Source: Perkinsus olseni
Taxonomy: Eukaryota; Perkinsozoa; Perkinsida; Perkinsidae
Assembly (NCBI GenBank): GCA_013115135.1
Contig: JABANP010000084.1
Location: 94,591-158,590 of the forward strand
DNA: 64,000 bases
Direction: 5' to 3'
Shown here: positions 10,894-21,639 of the stretch, piece by piece
How positions within the stretch are numbered: position 1 is the stretch's first letter
How the letters are laid out: each line of letters opens with the position of its first letter
Program-made: the position numbers and the translations under genes
Notes under the pieces: model-generated
Seen by the model: the letters and a program-made list of their open reading frames with translations, nothing else
What the model was told of the DNA's origin: nothing
The model's database searches: none

Positions 10894-11952
10894 ATGCGTT
10901 ACACCTCCGCCCTCATCGCCGCCACCTTTTCCGCATTCTTTAGTGAAGCAGTTCGTTACGACTCGACTAATAGTCCTGTTACTTGGGATGGGGAGTATCT
11001 GGCTACTTACGCATGGAATCAGTCTTACTATGCAGCGTCACCCGACCCCACCTTCATTGACTTCTTCGGGTCCCCCCAAGCGGCGAAGTACAACCGCGGT
11101 GATGTGTACCTCAACGTGGCCGATACCTCCAACGCGGGGCAGCTTGCTAATCCCCAAGGATTGGCCCGGCTCATCCTCGACTTCCGCGAGGCTAGCGGCA
11201 GCGATGCTAGGTTCTGGCTGTTCTATGCTGGTGGCGGCGGCAATGATAAAAAGTGGGCCCCCGACTTCGTTCGTGTGTTCAAGGAGTTCATTCTCCAGTG
11301 CGGACATTCCGAGATGGGTCGCCTCGGTCTCAGCTTCAATGTTGAGCTTGGCCTTGATACGTGGTTCGAGATATTCCATAAAGTTGACAACATCAGGAAC
11401 ATCTCGAAAATCAAGGTTCACGACATAAAGGTTGATGTGACGTTGAACTATCGCAATCCAGATACGACTCTGGTGGACCGGATCATGTACAAGTCCGATC
11501 ACGTAACCGTGACCACCTTCAGCAACACTTATGAGGGCCTCCGCGACATGTTCAAGACTTTCCTCCTCGACACGTGTCCTCAATGCAACACCGACTACTA
11601 CTGCAACTATAAAGCTCAGATAACCTTCATGGCCGAGGGCAACTGTGAAACGAAGACGTTACCGTGCAGTGAATCGTCAATGTGCGCTTATTACAGCTCC
11701 TGCCCTGAGGATCCCAATGGTGGCATCGGCTACGCATATGACCAGCTCACGAAGGCCTTCAACTATATCCCCGGTAACATTCTTCCCCAGTATAAATTCG
11801 ATCACTTCTTCAAGCCTGGCGACACGCACTTCGGTCTCAACTTCTTCGAATGGACTGTTTGTTACTACGGCTACGAGTCGTGGTATGAGATTGATCTACC
11901 AAAGTGTGGCTGTGGTTACTTCCCTGCTTCGCAGAAGTGTCGTGATGGTTAG
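10894..11952 (+). CDS. Secreted TIM-barrel-like protein, paralogue 1
   Basis: Single exon of 352 residues. The N-terminus (MRYTSALIAATFSAFFSEA) is a signal peptide, so the product should be secreted. The body has repeating strand-helix units typical of a (beta/alpha)8 barrel: DVYLNVAD, RFWLFYAGG, LGLSFNVEL, DVTLNYRN, DHVTVTTFSNTYEG, AQITFMAEGNC. The C-terminal third is cysteine-rich (CPEDPNGGIGYAYDQL, CGCGYF). The barrel reading is inference from the strand pattern; no glycoside-hydrolase family or catalytic pair is assigned. Its nearest relative is the copy at 15481. Upstream sequence is conserved with that copy, suggesting a shared promoter. A lineage-specific secreted family is the most likely reading. 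Confidence 0.85.
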   Translation: MRYTSALIAATFSAFFSEAVRYDSTNSPVTWDGEYLATYAWNQSYYAASPDPTFIDFFGSPQAAKYNRGDVYLNVADTSNAGQLANPQGLARLILDFREASGSDARFWLFYAGGGGNDKKWAPDFVRVFKEFILQCGHSEMGRLGLSFNVELGLDTWFEIFHKVDNIRNISKIKVHDIKVDVTLNYRNPDTTLVDRIMYKSDHVTVTTFSNTYEGLRDMFKTFLLDTCPQCNTDYYCNYKAQITFMAEGNCETKTLPCSESSMCAYYSSCPEDPNGGIGYAYDQLTKAFNYIPGNILPQYKFDHFFKPGDTHFGLNFFEWTVCYYGYESWYEIDLPKCGCGYFPASQKCRDG

Positions 11953-12388
11953 TGTTCATATTTTTATGTATTAAGTCACAGTACATCGTACTCTTGGTCG
12001 AGTCCACAGGTCAAGTTTTTCTCGAATCAGATTTATTTTATTTTTCAGGAGAGAGGCCTCTAAGAATCATAGCATGATCGAGGGTCAGATGCTGTGCGAG
12101 GTGCGTGCCGTCGAGGGAGGCAGGAGTGTGATGCGATCCCCAAATTTCGTCTCATCGGTTAGAGTCCGTGCTCTGGATGAGACACAGGTTACCAATTTTT
12201 AGCCGAATCCAACTTAATAAGCAACCTCAAGGTTGTCACTCGATTCAGTCTTGAGTTAGTTACCATCTGGAACTATCCTCTGTCTGCTACGCTGCCATAC
12301 GGGTAGCCCAGAACTCTGTGGGTGACTTGACTGGGCGCCTTCGCGCTACATCCCTTTGGATCGTATAGAGTTTCGCTGCCTCTCGAAC

Positions 12389-12745
12389 GATGAAACCTCT
12401 GGTCTCCGAGATGGGGCTAAGCGCGGCACGCTAACGTCGAAAAGGTCGACAGGACCTCATGACGGCAGCGAGGGTAACGCGAAGGCAAACTATGCCGAGG
12501 CCGATAGTAATGCTGCAAGTGGCAATCACGGTTCGGCAGGCACAAGTTGCCTCTCGAAGACCTCGGTTAAAAAGAGGGAGGGAGCGTCGGGAGAACGACG
12601 GTCAGCTATCGAACCGTTCACAGCCGGGACACTAGGTGTCCCGCTGTGCGCACAATATAACACGGCATCTCTCCGCGCCGGTTTTTCACCTAGATGAACT
12701 ACTCGTTTATCCGCTGAAGTATGTGAAACGGTCTCACTGGAACCG
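12389..12745 (+). repeat. Inserted dispersed repeat in duplication copy 1
   Basis: This piece of about 355 bp interrupts sequence that is contiguous in the second duplication copy. About 190 bp of it, from CCTCTGGTCTCCGAGA to GAAGACCTCGGTTAAAAA, recurs at about 50154-50337 with the same order and strand. It has no recognised coding capacity. It is most likely a short mobile or retroelement-derived repeat; termini and target duplication are not clear. Confidence 0.6.
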
Positions 12746-12921
12746 TGTAGATGCGGGGCGGGCGCTCCAACACCCCGTGTGGTCATACCTCCTCCCCGCT
12801 CAGTAGAGTTTATCTGATGCTCAGAATCGATTTTAGAATTGATTTTTACACGTAAAATGCGGTCCCAGAGTCGATTATGAGTTTCGGAATTGGTTTATCG
12901 AACGATCCCCCGAAGATTCTT

Positions 12922-14690
12922 GAAGCTCACCCTGAGGTGAGGGAAATCCTCATCATTGTTTGTGATGACGAAGCTGTGGTAACTGCTCTATACACCTTCC
13001 TTATATGATATAAGTTATATCCGGGAACATCCGCACAGCTCGAGCTGTTACAGCTCGAGCTATAGTAGCCTCCGTTTCCCTCGGCCTTCATTGCGGGCCG
13101 CAATTTGCGGCTTCTCTTGTGTCTAATGTGCCTGCTCCTGGAGGGAAAATCCCCGCTGTCTGGAAGGGTACCGTCGCTTCTCTGCTGAACGCCGCCAGAA
13201 CCACTAAAATGGCATGATGGGGAGAATGCGTGGTTGACACGCAGTCCTCCCCAAGGTTCAAATCTTGATGGGAGCACCTCGGTGCGTCAAGCGGGCCTGC
13301 AGTCCAATCACCCCCCGGCAGGTAGGTGGCCCGGGCAACACCGTCTCACGACAAGGTCGGCTGGACTATAGCCCTGGTACTGGGCGGACGTCGTCCGCCG
13401 GACGATCACACCTGGCCGAAATGAAAAAAAGCCGCCAGAGTCGAAGCGGCAGATCAGCTCGAAGTTCAGATCGCCAGGGCTAATAGGGATCTTGCGGCAA
13501 GATTCTTGCCGAATCATTGACTCCGGTGGGTAGCAAGTCTACTAGCTACAGGCGCAAGAAGTCTAAGCTTCTTACAGCATCGATGAAGATTACCCAGGCC
13601 ACCAAGCCTGGAGACAAAGGTCCACCGGTGAGCTTGGTTCCGCCACAGAAGATGTATGACTGTTTATGTTTGAACATGACTGCCTCTGTCGACTTCACCA
13701 AGTTAGTGTCACAGACCTCAGACTTATCATGTGCTGGACCGGAGGGCGTCCTCGTTGAAGATTTGGGAGGGCGCCCTATACTGACCAAATCCACGCCTAC
13801 ATCCCAAAAGCCGACAAGCAGCAACTTCAGTGCGAAGTAGTGCCGTGTGTTCTGGTGGTCTGCCATTGCTCTGGTGTGACAGCAGAGCTGTCGGTATAAG
13901 AAGCGCTTCACACGAAAGACGGTTCTGATGAGCAGAAGATCTAGACGGCGGCCTCGCGAACGTCGAGCCCAACGCCCAAGCGGTAACCAGTGTAACTATT
14001 CTGAATCTTCTCCACTGGAAAATCTCCAGTACTTCCACAAGGCACTGCGGTATGCGTCGGAGTACATTGTACTCAGTACAACTGGTCTACTGCTGTTGCA
14101 GGCGATCGTAACATTCGTATGGCCGTCGAAGAAGCTTGCCGCGGTGGAACCCGGACGCTTGCTGACTGCTACCATAATCTCGATACGTGTTCAGCCAAAG
14201 CTCCCGAGACTGCTAGTCTGTCGATGAACTCCGTCCGCTTCAGTCGGCCCGGGTATCCATCAGGTGCCCTCATTGCCTTCTGTCGGGGTATGCCACTCTT
14301 ACTCGGGCGGTGGAGCGGGACACAAACTTTGGTTGACAGCTACCTCAGGTAGCCTACCTACGAGACGCATCTGTTCTAGCCTCACGACTCGCGCAATAAA
14401 TTTCCAAGGTAAGGGCAGCACCCCGGAATGGGTAAACCCGGAGTTTGGGACTCTTGTGGTCCGTCCGGCTTCGTTGCGTTTGTCTTCGCACGGATGCTTC
14501 CCTCTTACTTCAGAGGCGGGGGCGATTTGACGGGCTTTGGATTGTGTACCTGCTGTGCGTAGCCAAACGCGGGAACTGTTGGCGTGAGGCCACAGGAAGG
14601 GCAGTCAGTGTCTCCCCTTGTTGCCCGCATTGCCTTCAGGTTCGTCGCGGCCACCGTCCCGACCCCCAAGCCCCGTAGTCAGTGGTTCCA
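12922..14690 (+). mobile_element. Truncated, internally deleted copy of the tyrosine-recombinase retrotransposon
   Basis: Sequence from ACCCTGAGGTGAGGGAAATC onward aligns to the gag-like ORF at 54994 and following, in many broken frames. At about 14255-14265 the match jumps from the gag-like ORF (near 55985) to the end of the recombinase ORF (near 59808), losing about 3.8 kb including RT, RNase H and most of the recombinase. The match then continues through the 3' non-coding end (GTAGTCAG near 14685, equivalent to 60230). The 5' end is also missing. It is non-functional, and it sits between the two duplicated TIM-barrel-like genes. Confidence 0.88.
13200..13430 (+). mobile_element. SINE-like insertion nested in the decayed retroelement
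   Basis: This stretch of about 231 bp is absent from the intact gag-like ORF. It is flanked by a 9-bp direct repeat, GCCGCCAGA, at 13191-13199 and 13431-13439; the intact element has this word once (near 55207). The insert ends in an A-rich tail (GAAATGAAAAAAA). Its head has a tRNA-like pol III promoter: TGGCATGATGG near 13210 as A box and GGTTCAAATCT near 13255 as B box, about 45 bp apart. A tail, target duplication and internal promoter together fit a tRNA-derived SINE. Confidence 0.75.
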
Positions 14691-14880
14691 CTCGGGGGAA
14701 TCAGCCTTGCACGCATGCACAAGACGATTGGCGTATAATAGTAACTCGTTCCAATAGGAACCTCTTCCGTGGTTTCTTCCAACGTCCGCTCCTGGGCCCA
14801 CCATGCCCTCGTGGCGGCATGTGTGCATTTGAGTTTAAAAGAGTGTGTGCAGTACTCGTGGCGCCATCGCCGGCCTAGTT

Positions 14881-17180
14881 GGACTCAAAGCTGATATCGA
14901 CTAGCGCTAGACGGTCACCGCTTAGCGGTGAAAGTGATATCCGCTTCTTCGTGACGAAGGCGTTGCTCTATGGCAACACTGCGTCCTCCACACGCACCTC
15001 ATGATCAAATACAATCGCGCTGGTACATTTCTGTCGAGGACACAAATCGATCTCAACAGATTGAGGACGAATTGGCGGGCCGTGAGGTTGGCCGGAATCG
15101 CGAATTCTCCGTAGCTCGGCGCATTTGCGGGGGGACAGCTCCATGAACAGCCGCCCCATCGTGTACCATCCGCAACCCCTACTCCGCTGAGGGTCGAACG
15201 CAGAGACGACAACAGTCTGGCGATACGTGACAGGGATACTGCCTGGCGTCAGCCTGACTAGCGTTGGGAGATCAGAGAAAGCTCAAACCGTTCCTGTCTA
15301 GTATCCGGTCACGTCGCGACATTCAGTGTTTACGCGCGTTGCTTCCTGTACGCGCTCGCAGCTTAATTCATTGAAAATCTTCGGTAGTTTCTGCAGTCTG
15401 TCGTTCCTTGAAGAGTCTTCGGGGTCTCTCTCGTAGCTGTATCTTCAACTTCAGCTCGTTCAAGTGGTAATCAGCAATCAATGCATTACACCTTCGCCCT
15501 CATCGCCGCCACTTCTTCCTCGTTCGTTAGCGAAGCATTCCGTCACAACTCGACTTATAGTCCTGTTACTCGGCGTATGATGAATACTGATGAGTATCTG
15601 GCTACGTACGTATGGAATCAGGCTTACTACGCAGGCCACGACCCCACCTTCATTGACTTCTTCGAGTCGCCCGAGGCGGAGAAGTACAACCGCGGTGATG
15701 TGTACCTCAACGTGGCCGATGCCTCCAACGCGGGGCAGCTTGCTAATCCGCGAGGGTTGGCCCGGCTCATCCTCGACTTCCGCGAGGCTAGCGGCAGCGA
15801 TGCTAGGTTCTGGCTGTTCTATGCTGGTGGCGACGGCGATGATAAAAAGTGGGCGCCCGACTTCGTCCGTGTGTTCAAGGAGTTCATTCTCCGGTACGGA
15901 CGTTCCGAGATGGGTCGCCTCGGTCTCAGCTTCAATGTTGGGCTTGATCGTAAAACGTGGTGTGAGATATTTGATGAGGTTGACAACATCAGGGACATCT
16001 CGAAAATCAAGGTTCACGACATAAAGGTTGATGTGACGTTGAACTACCGCAATCCAGATAAGATTTTGGTAGACAAGATCATGTACAGGTCCGATCATGT
16101 GACTGTTGAGACCTTCAACAACACGTATGAGGGCCTCCGCGACATGTTCAAGACTTTCCTCCACCACACGTGTCCTCAATGCAACACCGACTACTACCGC
16201 AACTATAAAGCTCAGATCACCTTCTTGGCCGAGGGCGACTGTGACACGAAGGCATTACCGTGCAGTGAAACGTCAATGTGCGCTTTTTACAGCTCCTGCC
16301 CTGAGGATCCCAATGGTGGCATCCGCTACGCCTATGACCAACTCACGAAGGCCTTCAACTATATCCCCGGTAACATTCTTCCCCAGTATAGGTTCGATCA
16401 CTTCTTCAAACCTGGCGACACTCATTTCGGTCTCAACTTCTTCGAATGGACTGTTTGCTACTACGGCTACGAGTCCTGGTACGAGATTGATCTACCTAGG
16501 TGTGGCTGTGATTACTTCCCTGCTTCGCAGAAGTGTCGTAATAGTTAATGTTTATATCTCAATGTCCTAGTCACAATATGTAGAACCCATGGTTAATCGG
16601 GTCCACAGGTCAAGTTTTTCTCGAAACATCGTTTTTTCCTATCCCCAGGAGAGGGGCTTTGTAGAATCATAGCATGGTCGAGGGACACATGCTGTGTGAG
16701 GTACGCTTTGTTGTGTGAGGCAGGGCTGTGATGCGATCCCCAAATTTTGTCTCATCGGTTAGAGCCCGTGCTTTGGATGAGACACAGCCTGTGTCACACA
16801 GGTTACCACTTCTCAACTATTTTTCACTTAAGAAGCAACCTTAATATTGTCACTGGATTCAGTCTTGAGTTAGTTACCCTCTCGAACTCTTTTATCTGTC
16901 GGCTCCGCTGCCATACGGGTAGATCACAGCTCTGTGGGCGGTTTGAGTGACCGTGCTACAGCCCTGGCTGAACAGCTAGCGAGTTTCGCTGCCTCTTGAA
17001 CGAGTAAGTGAAACCGTGTAGATGCGGGCGGGCGCTCCGACACCTTGTGTGGGCATACCTCCTCCCCGCTCAGTAGAGTTTATCTGATGCTCGGAATCGA
17101 TTTTAGAATTAATTTTTACACGTAAAATGCGGTCCCAGAGTCGATTATGAGTTTCGGAATTGGTTGATCGAACGATCCCT
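14881..17180 (+). repeat. Segmental duplication, copy 2 (contains TIM-barrel-like gene 2)
   Basis: Collinear with 10346-12915 but without the roughly 355-bp insertion and the decayed retroelement. Both copies share the promoter region, gene, 3' flank and the distal AT-rich block (GATTTTTACACG/AATTTTTACACG near 17115). Divergence is higher outside the gene. Beyond about 17175 similarity stops. Confidence 0.85.
15481..16548 (+). CDS. Secreted TIM-barrel-like protein, paralogue 2
   Basis: Single exon of 355 residues, closely similar to paralogue 1 over its full length. It has a signal peptide (MHYTFALIAATSSSFVSEA) and the same strand pattern (DVYLNVAD, RFWLFYAGGDGDD, RLGLSFNVGL, DVTLNYRN, DHVTVETFNNTYEG, QITFLAEGDC) and C-terminal cysteines. 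A short extra piece (RRMMNT) follows the N-terminal region. The glutamate of FNVEL in copy 1 is replaced by glycine (FNVGL) here, which would matter if that acid were catalytic. The start is shared with copy 1. It arose by the local duplication described separately. Confidence 0.85.
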   Translation: MHYTFALIAATSSSFVSEAFRHNSTYSPVTRRMMNTDEYLATYVWNQAYYAGHDPTFIDFFESPEAEKYNRGDVYLNVADASNAGQLANPRGLARLILDFREASGSDARFWLFYAGGDGDDKKWAPDFVRVFKEFILRYGRSEMGRLGLSFNVGLDRKTWCEIFDEVDNIRDISKIKVHDIKVDVTLNYRNPDKILVDKIMYRSDHVTVETFNNTYEGLRDMFKTFLHHTCPQCNTDYYRNYKAQITFLAEGDCDTKALPCSETSMCAFYSSCPEDPNGGIRYAYDQLTKAFNYIPGNILPQYRFDHFFKPGDTHFGLNFFEWTVCYYGYESWYEIDLPRCGCDYFPASQKCRNS

Positions 17181-17213
17181 TCGAGTTTATTATCTCCCTC
17201 GACCTCGCAAGAT

Positions 17214-17264
17214 CCGGTAAGTTGGTGGGACCTCTTCCCGGAAGAGGTCCCACTAACTTACCGG
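17214..17264. repeat. Near-perfect 51-bp palindrome
   Basis: Two 25-base arms (17214-17238 and 17240-17264) pair with a single mismatch around one central C. The arms begin CCGGTAAGTT and end AACTTACCGG. Such a sequence can form a cruciform or RNA hairpin. It lies just beyond the edge of duplication copy 2. Confidence 0.9.
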
Positions 17265-17621
17265 AAGAGTCTTCCGCGTGCCGCTCCCGTAGCCTCTGTA
17301 CTTGCCTTCCCTCATCGCGGTGGGGAAGCGTACTACCAGCCGTAAGTCGTCACTGTCCCTGCTGAGTCGGTTCTCGAGGGGCAGGCAACGGTTGTCGAAC
17401 GCGACTCTTACGCTGTAGCCTTCGTCCCCTATATGGGTGTCCATCAGTCACACCTCGCGTCTTGGTGCATTCAACGCCACAACGAGGTTAGTCGTGACGT
17501 GGCACGCTCCCGTCAGCTCTGACGCTTCTCAGGATCCTCTCGCACTACCAGTCGTCCACCGGAGTCCACCTTCTGTCCAGAAGGCCCTCGAAGATAGCTC
17601 AAGTAACATGGCCGTGTCGAT

Positions 17622-18401
17622 ATGTCCGACAAGGTTCTAGGTGTTCCGACAAGAGAAGCAAGATTCGAGGAGATTTCCGAAGGCACTCCTCAGAACAGCG
17701 AGGTGGGGTTTATCGGACTCTGTGAGCTTGGTTCTGGTCAACCGGACTGATTCAGTTGGCCACATGGTTTTCGACTCGTGACGAACTAATTGTCCTGGCA
17801 GCTCTTTTCAAGGAAGTTCATTGTCGATTCCCTTCAAGGTTCCGAGCGAGGGGCGATCAATACCGATCGCTGCCGACTTGTTCAACTTCCACGAGAGTAC
17901 TCCGCTCAGTCGGGAATCTGAGGATTCGACGACCACCATAGACCCCGTCATTTCCTCTGAAATCATCGACGACCAGCGCGATGATGATGAGGGCGCATCT
18001 GTTCCAGTCAAGGACTCTAGCTACGTGTATGACTTCGAGAGTAGCAGCTGCGAAGCCGATATTGATAGAAGCTGTAGCGAAGACAGCATTGATATTAACG
18101 CACTCGAGGAGAATGAAGCCCGAGAGAGTCTCGCCATTCACGAGGTTCAACCTAAGATTCCGCTGAATGAGTCCTCCCAAGCGAGACACATTCCTTTGGG
18201 TAAAAGTGTTCACGGTGATGACGTGGCCGAGACGAGATACCCAAGCGATAATGAGAGAACACTCCAAGGTGCTTCACGAAGTACGTCAACTTGTGCGAGG
18301 TTTCCACTTCAGATGACTTTACCGCTCCCCTCCCTCTCGATGGCATGGCCAAGCCGCATTGCGGGAAGCCGAAGCGTCAGCGTCGTCGAGGGAGGAGATG
18401 A
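17622..18401 (+). CDS. Acidic Ser/Asp-rich protein with basic C-terminus, unknown function
   Basis: The best-supported parts are an exon open through 17821-18268 and a last exon 18313-18401 (TGA), joined by a 44-nt intron (18269-18312, GTGCTT to CACTTCAG) with matching phase. The product has a long acidic region (DDQRDDDEGASV, EDSIDINALEENEARES) and ends in the basic cluster KPKRQRRRGRR, a likely nuclear localisation signal. The ATG at 17622 starts a plausible first exon (MSDKVLGVPTREARFEEI), but the joins between 17721 and 17802 would need introns of about 34 and 24 nt or an indel, so the 5' half is tentative. No family is recognised. Confidence 0.55.
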
Positions 18402-20600
18402 TTGTTGCCTATCATGTTACTTGATGAAGCATGTTGTTACTGCACTGTCATTGCACAGTACGCAGTTGAAGTCTACGTGGAGTTTGTAGTCAGTCAAACT
18501 CTCGACGGGATTTTTACAGCAATCGCTTTGACACTCCCTAAAGAGGTATCCTTTGCGCTTTCAACCAGCTTACTCGAGTTCTCTTCTATGTTCGCAACCA
18601 AATTCCGTCTGAGGAGGGACACGACTCTCTCTTCCGTTCCCCCTTTACACGCTACTACGCCCTGATTGCTGCGTAGAAGGTCACCACAGTTCAAGTTCAT
18701 GTTTCACTGAGTCATCCAGTGTACTGCCACCTGCCTTTTTTCTAATCTTATCTTGTGGGTCGAGGGGACTCAGCCAGATTGCGCAGCTGTTCGCTATTTC
18801 CCTCGTCTAATTCCCGAGTAGACATTGATGATACTTCGCCTCTTACCTCCCTCAACGCCATAATGAGCATCCACTGCGACATACAGTTAGTCGTGATGAT
18901 CATGCTCACTCGCGCCAGTTAACGTCCGGAAGGAGTTATCCTTGAAAATGGTTCCGCCAGTCCACTCAGCGGCTAAGAGGCCAGGGCTTCTGCCGCGGGC
19001 CAAGGTCTTCCTGTAAATAACTCTTGTGCTGCTGGTTGGAGGGGGAAGTCGAAAGACTGTTCAGGGTTTAACGATACCTCTGCTACCCATCGGCCTCAAC
19101 CCGAACGTTTGTTGCGCAAGGAACCTTGATCAGCTTGGCGCTAGTAGACGATGAGTTTATTGAGCCGGAAGCGTTGGGTTGGACTACATCAGTTACAATT
19201 ACTCATCATGCGCCGATCGTCCTGTGTATGCGTGCATAGCTGATTCCCCTCGAGAGAGTAAGCTTAGGAAGGTAGAAGACTTTTCACTCCTTCTCGCCTT
19301 GAGTTGACTATGAGCAACAACGGAGAAGCAGCAGTTGCTGATCCAGTATAATCCCGTTACTCAGTTCGCGCGCCGTGGTGTAGCGTGCGGCGGATCTAGT
19401 AGGAAGTACGCAGAACGCGTCCGGAAGAGCAATCGAATAGGATTACGCCTTGACTGAGCGAATCTGAGTCGACGCCTTTGAGAATGAGTAAATAATCAGG
19501 CTAATTCCGTGATATACTCTTCAGCCGAGTGCACAGTCGGCGCATTTACTCGGGCTCGCCCTGCGAATCTGTTATATGGAGCCGTTATAGGCTTAGCATA
19601 AGTGATTAAGCTACTGAGTCTTGCTGCTTTGATGTTTCTTATGTATGATAATGCTGAGGGCTGAGAATGGTATCCTTAGTGTTGTCTCCACAGTTGCGCT
19701 GCTTTGCCATTAGCTATGCTGCCTACACAGTTGCACGCATACTCAAGGCTTTCTTGGCGCCTCCCTTCACTTTTGTGTTAGAGTCAACTGAGGCTCGTAA
19801 CAAATCAGGATCCGCGTACCGGCCCTGCACGTATGCGCACTGACGTTCCGAGACACTGTCCGGGACCCGACACGTGGCTAGGGTAGATGAAGTTCAAATA
19901 CATGCTAACTGACTCCCTCCCCCACTCTTCACGACGCTTTCTTTGTGCCTTGAATTTAACTCTCGAGACTCGGTCAATGGTGGCGAACCTGCGATGAGTT
20001 GTTTTCGACCTGTTGCTGTCACGCGCGTACGTTTTCTCGTGGCGCAGACACTGCTCCATGGCATCACTGCGTGCTGCTACTCGTCCCGCGTATTTCGGTC
20101 GAACTAACGCAGCGCTGCCGCGATTTTACAACAGTATCACGTTATTACAACTGCACAACCTCATTGCTAACGATTTTCACAACTGCGGGTCGATGTGGTC
20201 TCGTAACTTTTACTCAACTTACGTGATTTCCAGGGACAGCTCCACGAAGGGCCGCTGAAGTTGGAGATTTTCTTGTCTTGTACTGCGTTGAAAACAAATC
20301 GCCGGCCGAAAAGTGGTCTACGTGTAAAAGAGGTGCAGGAGACTGTTTTACACCGGTGGATTTGGGCATCGGATCTCAGAAGAGCTCGAATTACACCGGT
20401 TGACCATCCAGTCACGGCGGGACAACTCAGTGTACATGCGTTCTGCCTGCTGTACGCATGCGCATAGCTGAGAAGCCCCGCGGAAGCTTCAGAGAACCTG
20501 CAACTGGTTTCTTCTTAACGAACATTACGACGCTCAGGCAACTCTCCAAGGCTGTTGCGATAAGTCCCGTCTATTTTCAGTTCATATTCTAGCTTCTTGA
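18402..20600. other. Intergenic region with a repeated 5' cassette
   Basis: No confident gene. Bases 19222-19330 contain a cassette (GTATGCGTGCATAGCTGATT, then CCTCGAGAGAGTAAGCTTAG, then ATGAGCAACAACG) that recurs at 50415-50525. Around 20433-20470 lies a TGCGTTC/TACGCATGCGCATAGCTGAG block similar to those upstream of the other TIM-barrel-like genes. The rest shows nothing recognisable. Confidence 0.4.
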
Positions 20601-21633
20601 ATGCTTTACGCTTCAATCGCCGCTGCACTCTCGTTCGTTGCCGCCGCCGAGGCCCACTGTATGGCTTCCTACGTATGGCAACAAGACTACTGGACGGGTA
20701 AGGACTCGTCCTACGATGACTTCTACAAGGCACTCCGCAAGGACCACAAGTATGATGATTACGATTGTGGTGATCTCTACGTCAACGTAGCCGATGGCTC
20801 CAATCAGGGGCACCTTGCTCACCCCGACAGACTGGCCAAATTCATGGAAGACTACTACAAGCACAACAGCAAAGGAAGAGTCAACCTGTTCTACGCTGGT
20901 GGTGCCAAGGGTTATGATGACAAGAAGTGGGCACCCGAGTATGTGAAGACGTACAAGGAGTTCGTCTACAAGTATGGCCCCAAGTACCACTGGGGACCCA
21001 TCGGTATCAGCTTCGTTGACGTCGAGCTTGACGAGCATGCATGGAAGGATATTTTCGATCACACTGATGAGATGAAACACTATCTTTACAAGCATTATAA
21101 GTACGACATTTATGTTGATGTGCACTTCTACTACAACTACCACTACAAGCACCTGGTTGAACTGTACATGAAGCGCGCTGATCACGTTAGTGTTGCCACG
21201 TACAGCAACACTTATGAGGGTCTCATCAAACTTTACAAGTACTTCTTCGAGTATACTTTCCCTCATGCCTACGGTAAGTACTACTACAAATACAAGGCGA
21301 AGATCACCTTCGTTGGTGAGGGCAACTGCGAGAGCAAGCACTCCTGCGGTAAGACGTCCTTCTGTGCCTATTACTCCGACAAATACGATGATCCCAAGGG
21401 CGGCATTCGCTACGCTTACGACGCCTTCGAGAAGGCCGACACCTACGTTCGCCGTCATATCCTCTCAAGGAAGCAGTACGAGCATTACTTCGGAGGCTAC
21501 GGCTCCAAGTACGGCTTGAACTACTTCTATTGGGTCCAGTGCTACTACGGCAAGAGACCTCTGGTACAAGGCCGGTCTCAAGCACTGTCATAAGTACCGT
21601 TATTACTCCGACAAGTGCAGACGTGAATACTAA
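20601..21633 (+). CDS. Secreted TIM-barrel-like protein, Tyr/Lys-rich paralogue 3, frame break near the end
   Basis: Divergent third paralogue with signal peptide MLYASIAAALSFVAAAEA. It keeps the family landmarks: DLYVNVADGSN, NLFYAGG, DDKKWAPEYVKTYKEF, GISFVDVEL, DHVSVATYSNTYEG, AKITFVGEGNC, GGIRYAYDAF, YGLNYFYW. It is strikingly rich in Tyr, Lys and His. As written the frame stops at 21593, but a one-base skip near 21553-21560 gives WYKAGLKHCHKYRYY and a stop at 21631-21633, matching the CYYG-WYEIDLPKCGCGYF end of the paralogues including a Cys. I therefore infer one extra base in ACCTCTGG. Its promoter region is only partly similar to copies 1 and 2. Confidence 0.82.
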
Positions 21634-21639
21634 GGACTT

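Larger units (their letters stand above)
10346..12920 (+). repeat. Segmental duplication, copy 1 (contains TIM-barrel-like gene 1)
   Basis: Bases 10346-12350 and 12745-12915 align collinearly to 14881-17180. Conservation covers about 550 bp upstream of the gene, the whole gene, the 3' flank with a TCTCATCGGTTAGAG block, and a distal AT-rich block around 12800-12900. Copy 1 carries an extra piece of about 355 bp (near 12389-12745) that copy 2 lacks. The duplication explains the paralogue pair. Confidence 0.85.

Noticed and set aside
13265..13483. Plus frame of 72 codons starting in the SINE-like insert
   Set aside because: It crosses the insertion boundary into the decayed gag-like sequence and has no independent support.
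20613..21458. Minus-strand open frame of 281 codons
   Set aside because: Shadow of TIM-barrel-like paralogue 3; its composition is the complement of the Tyr/Lys-rich sense frame.
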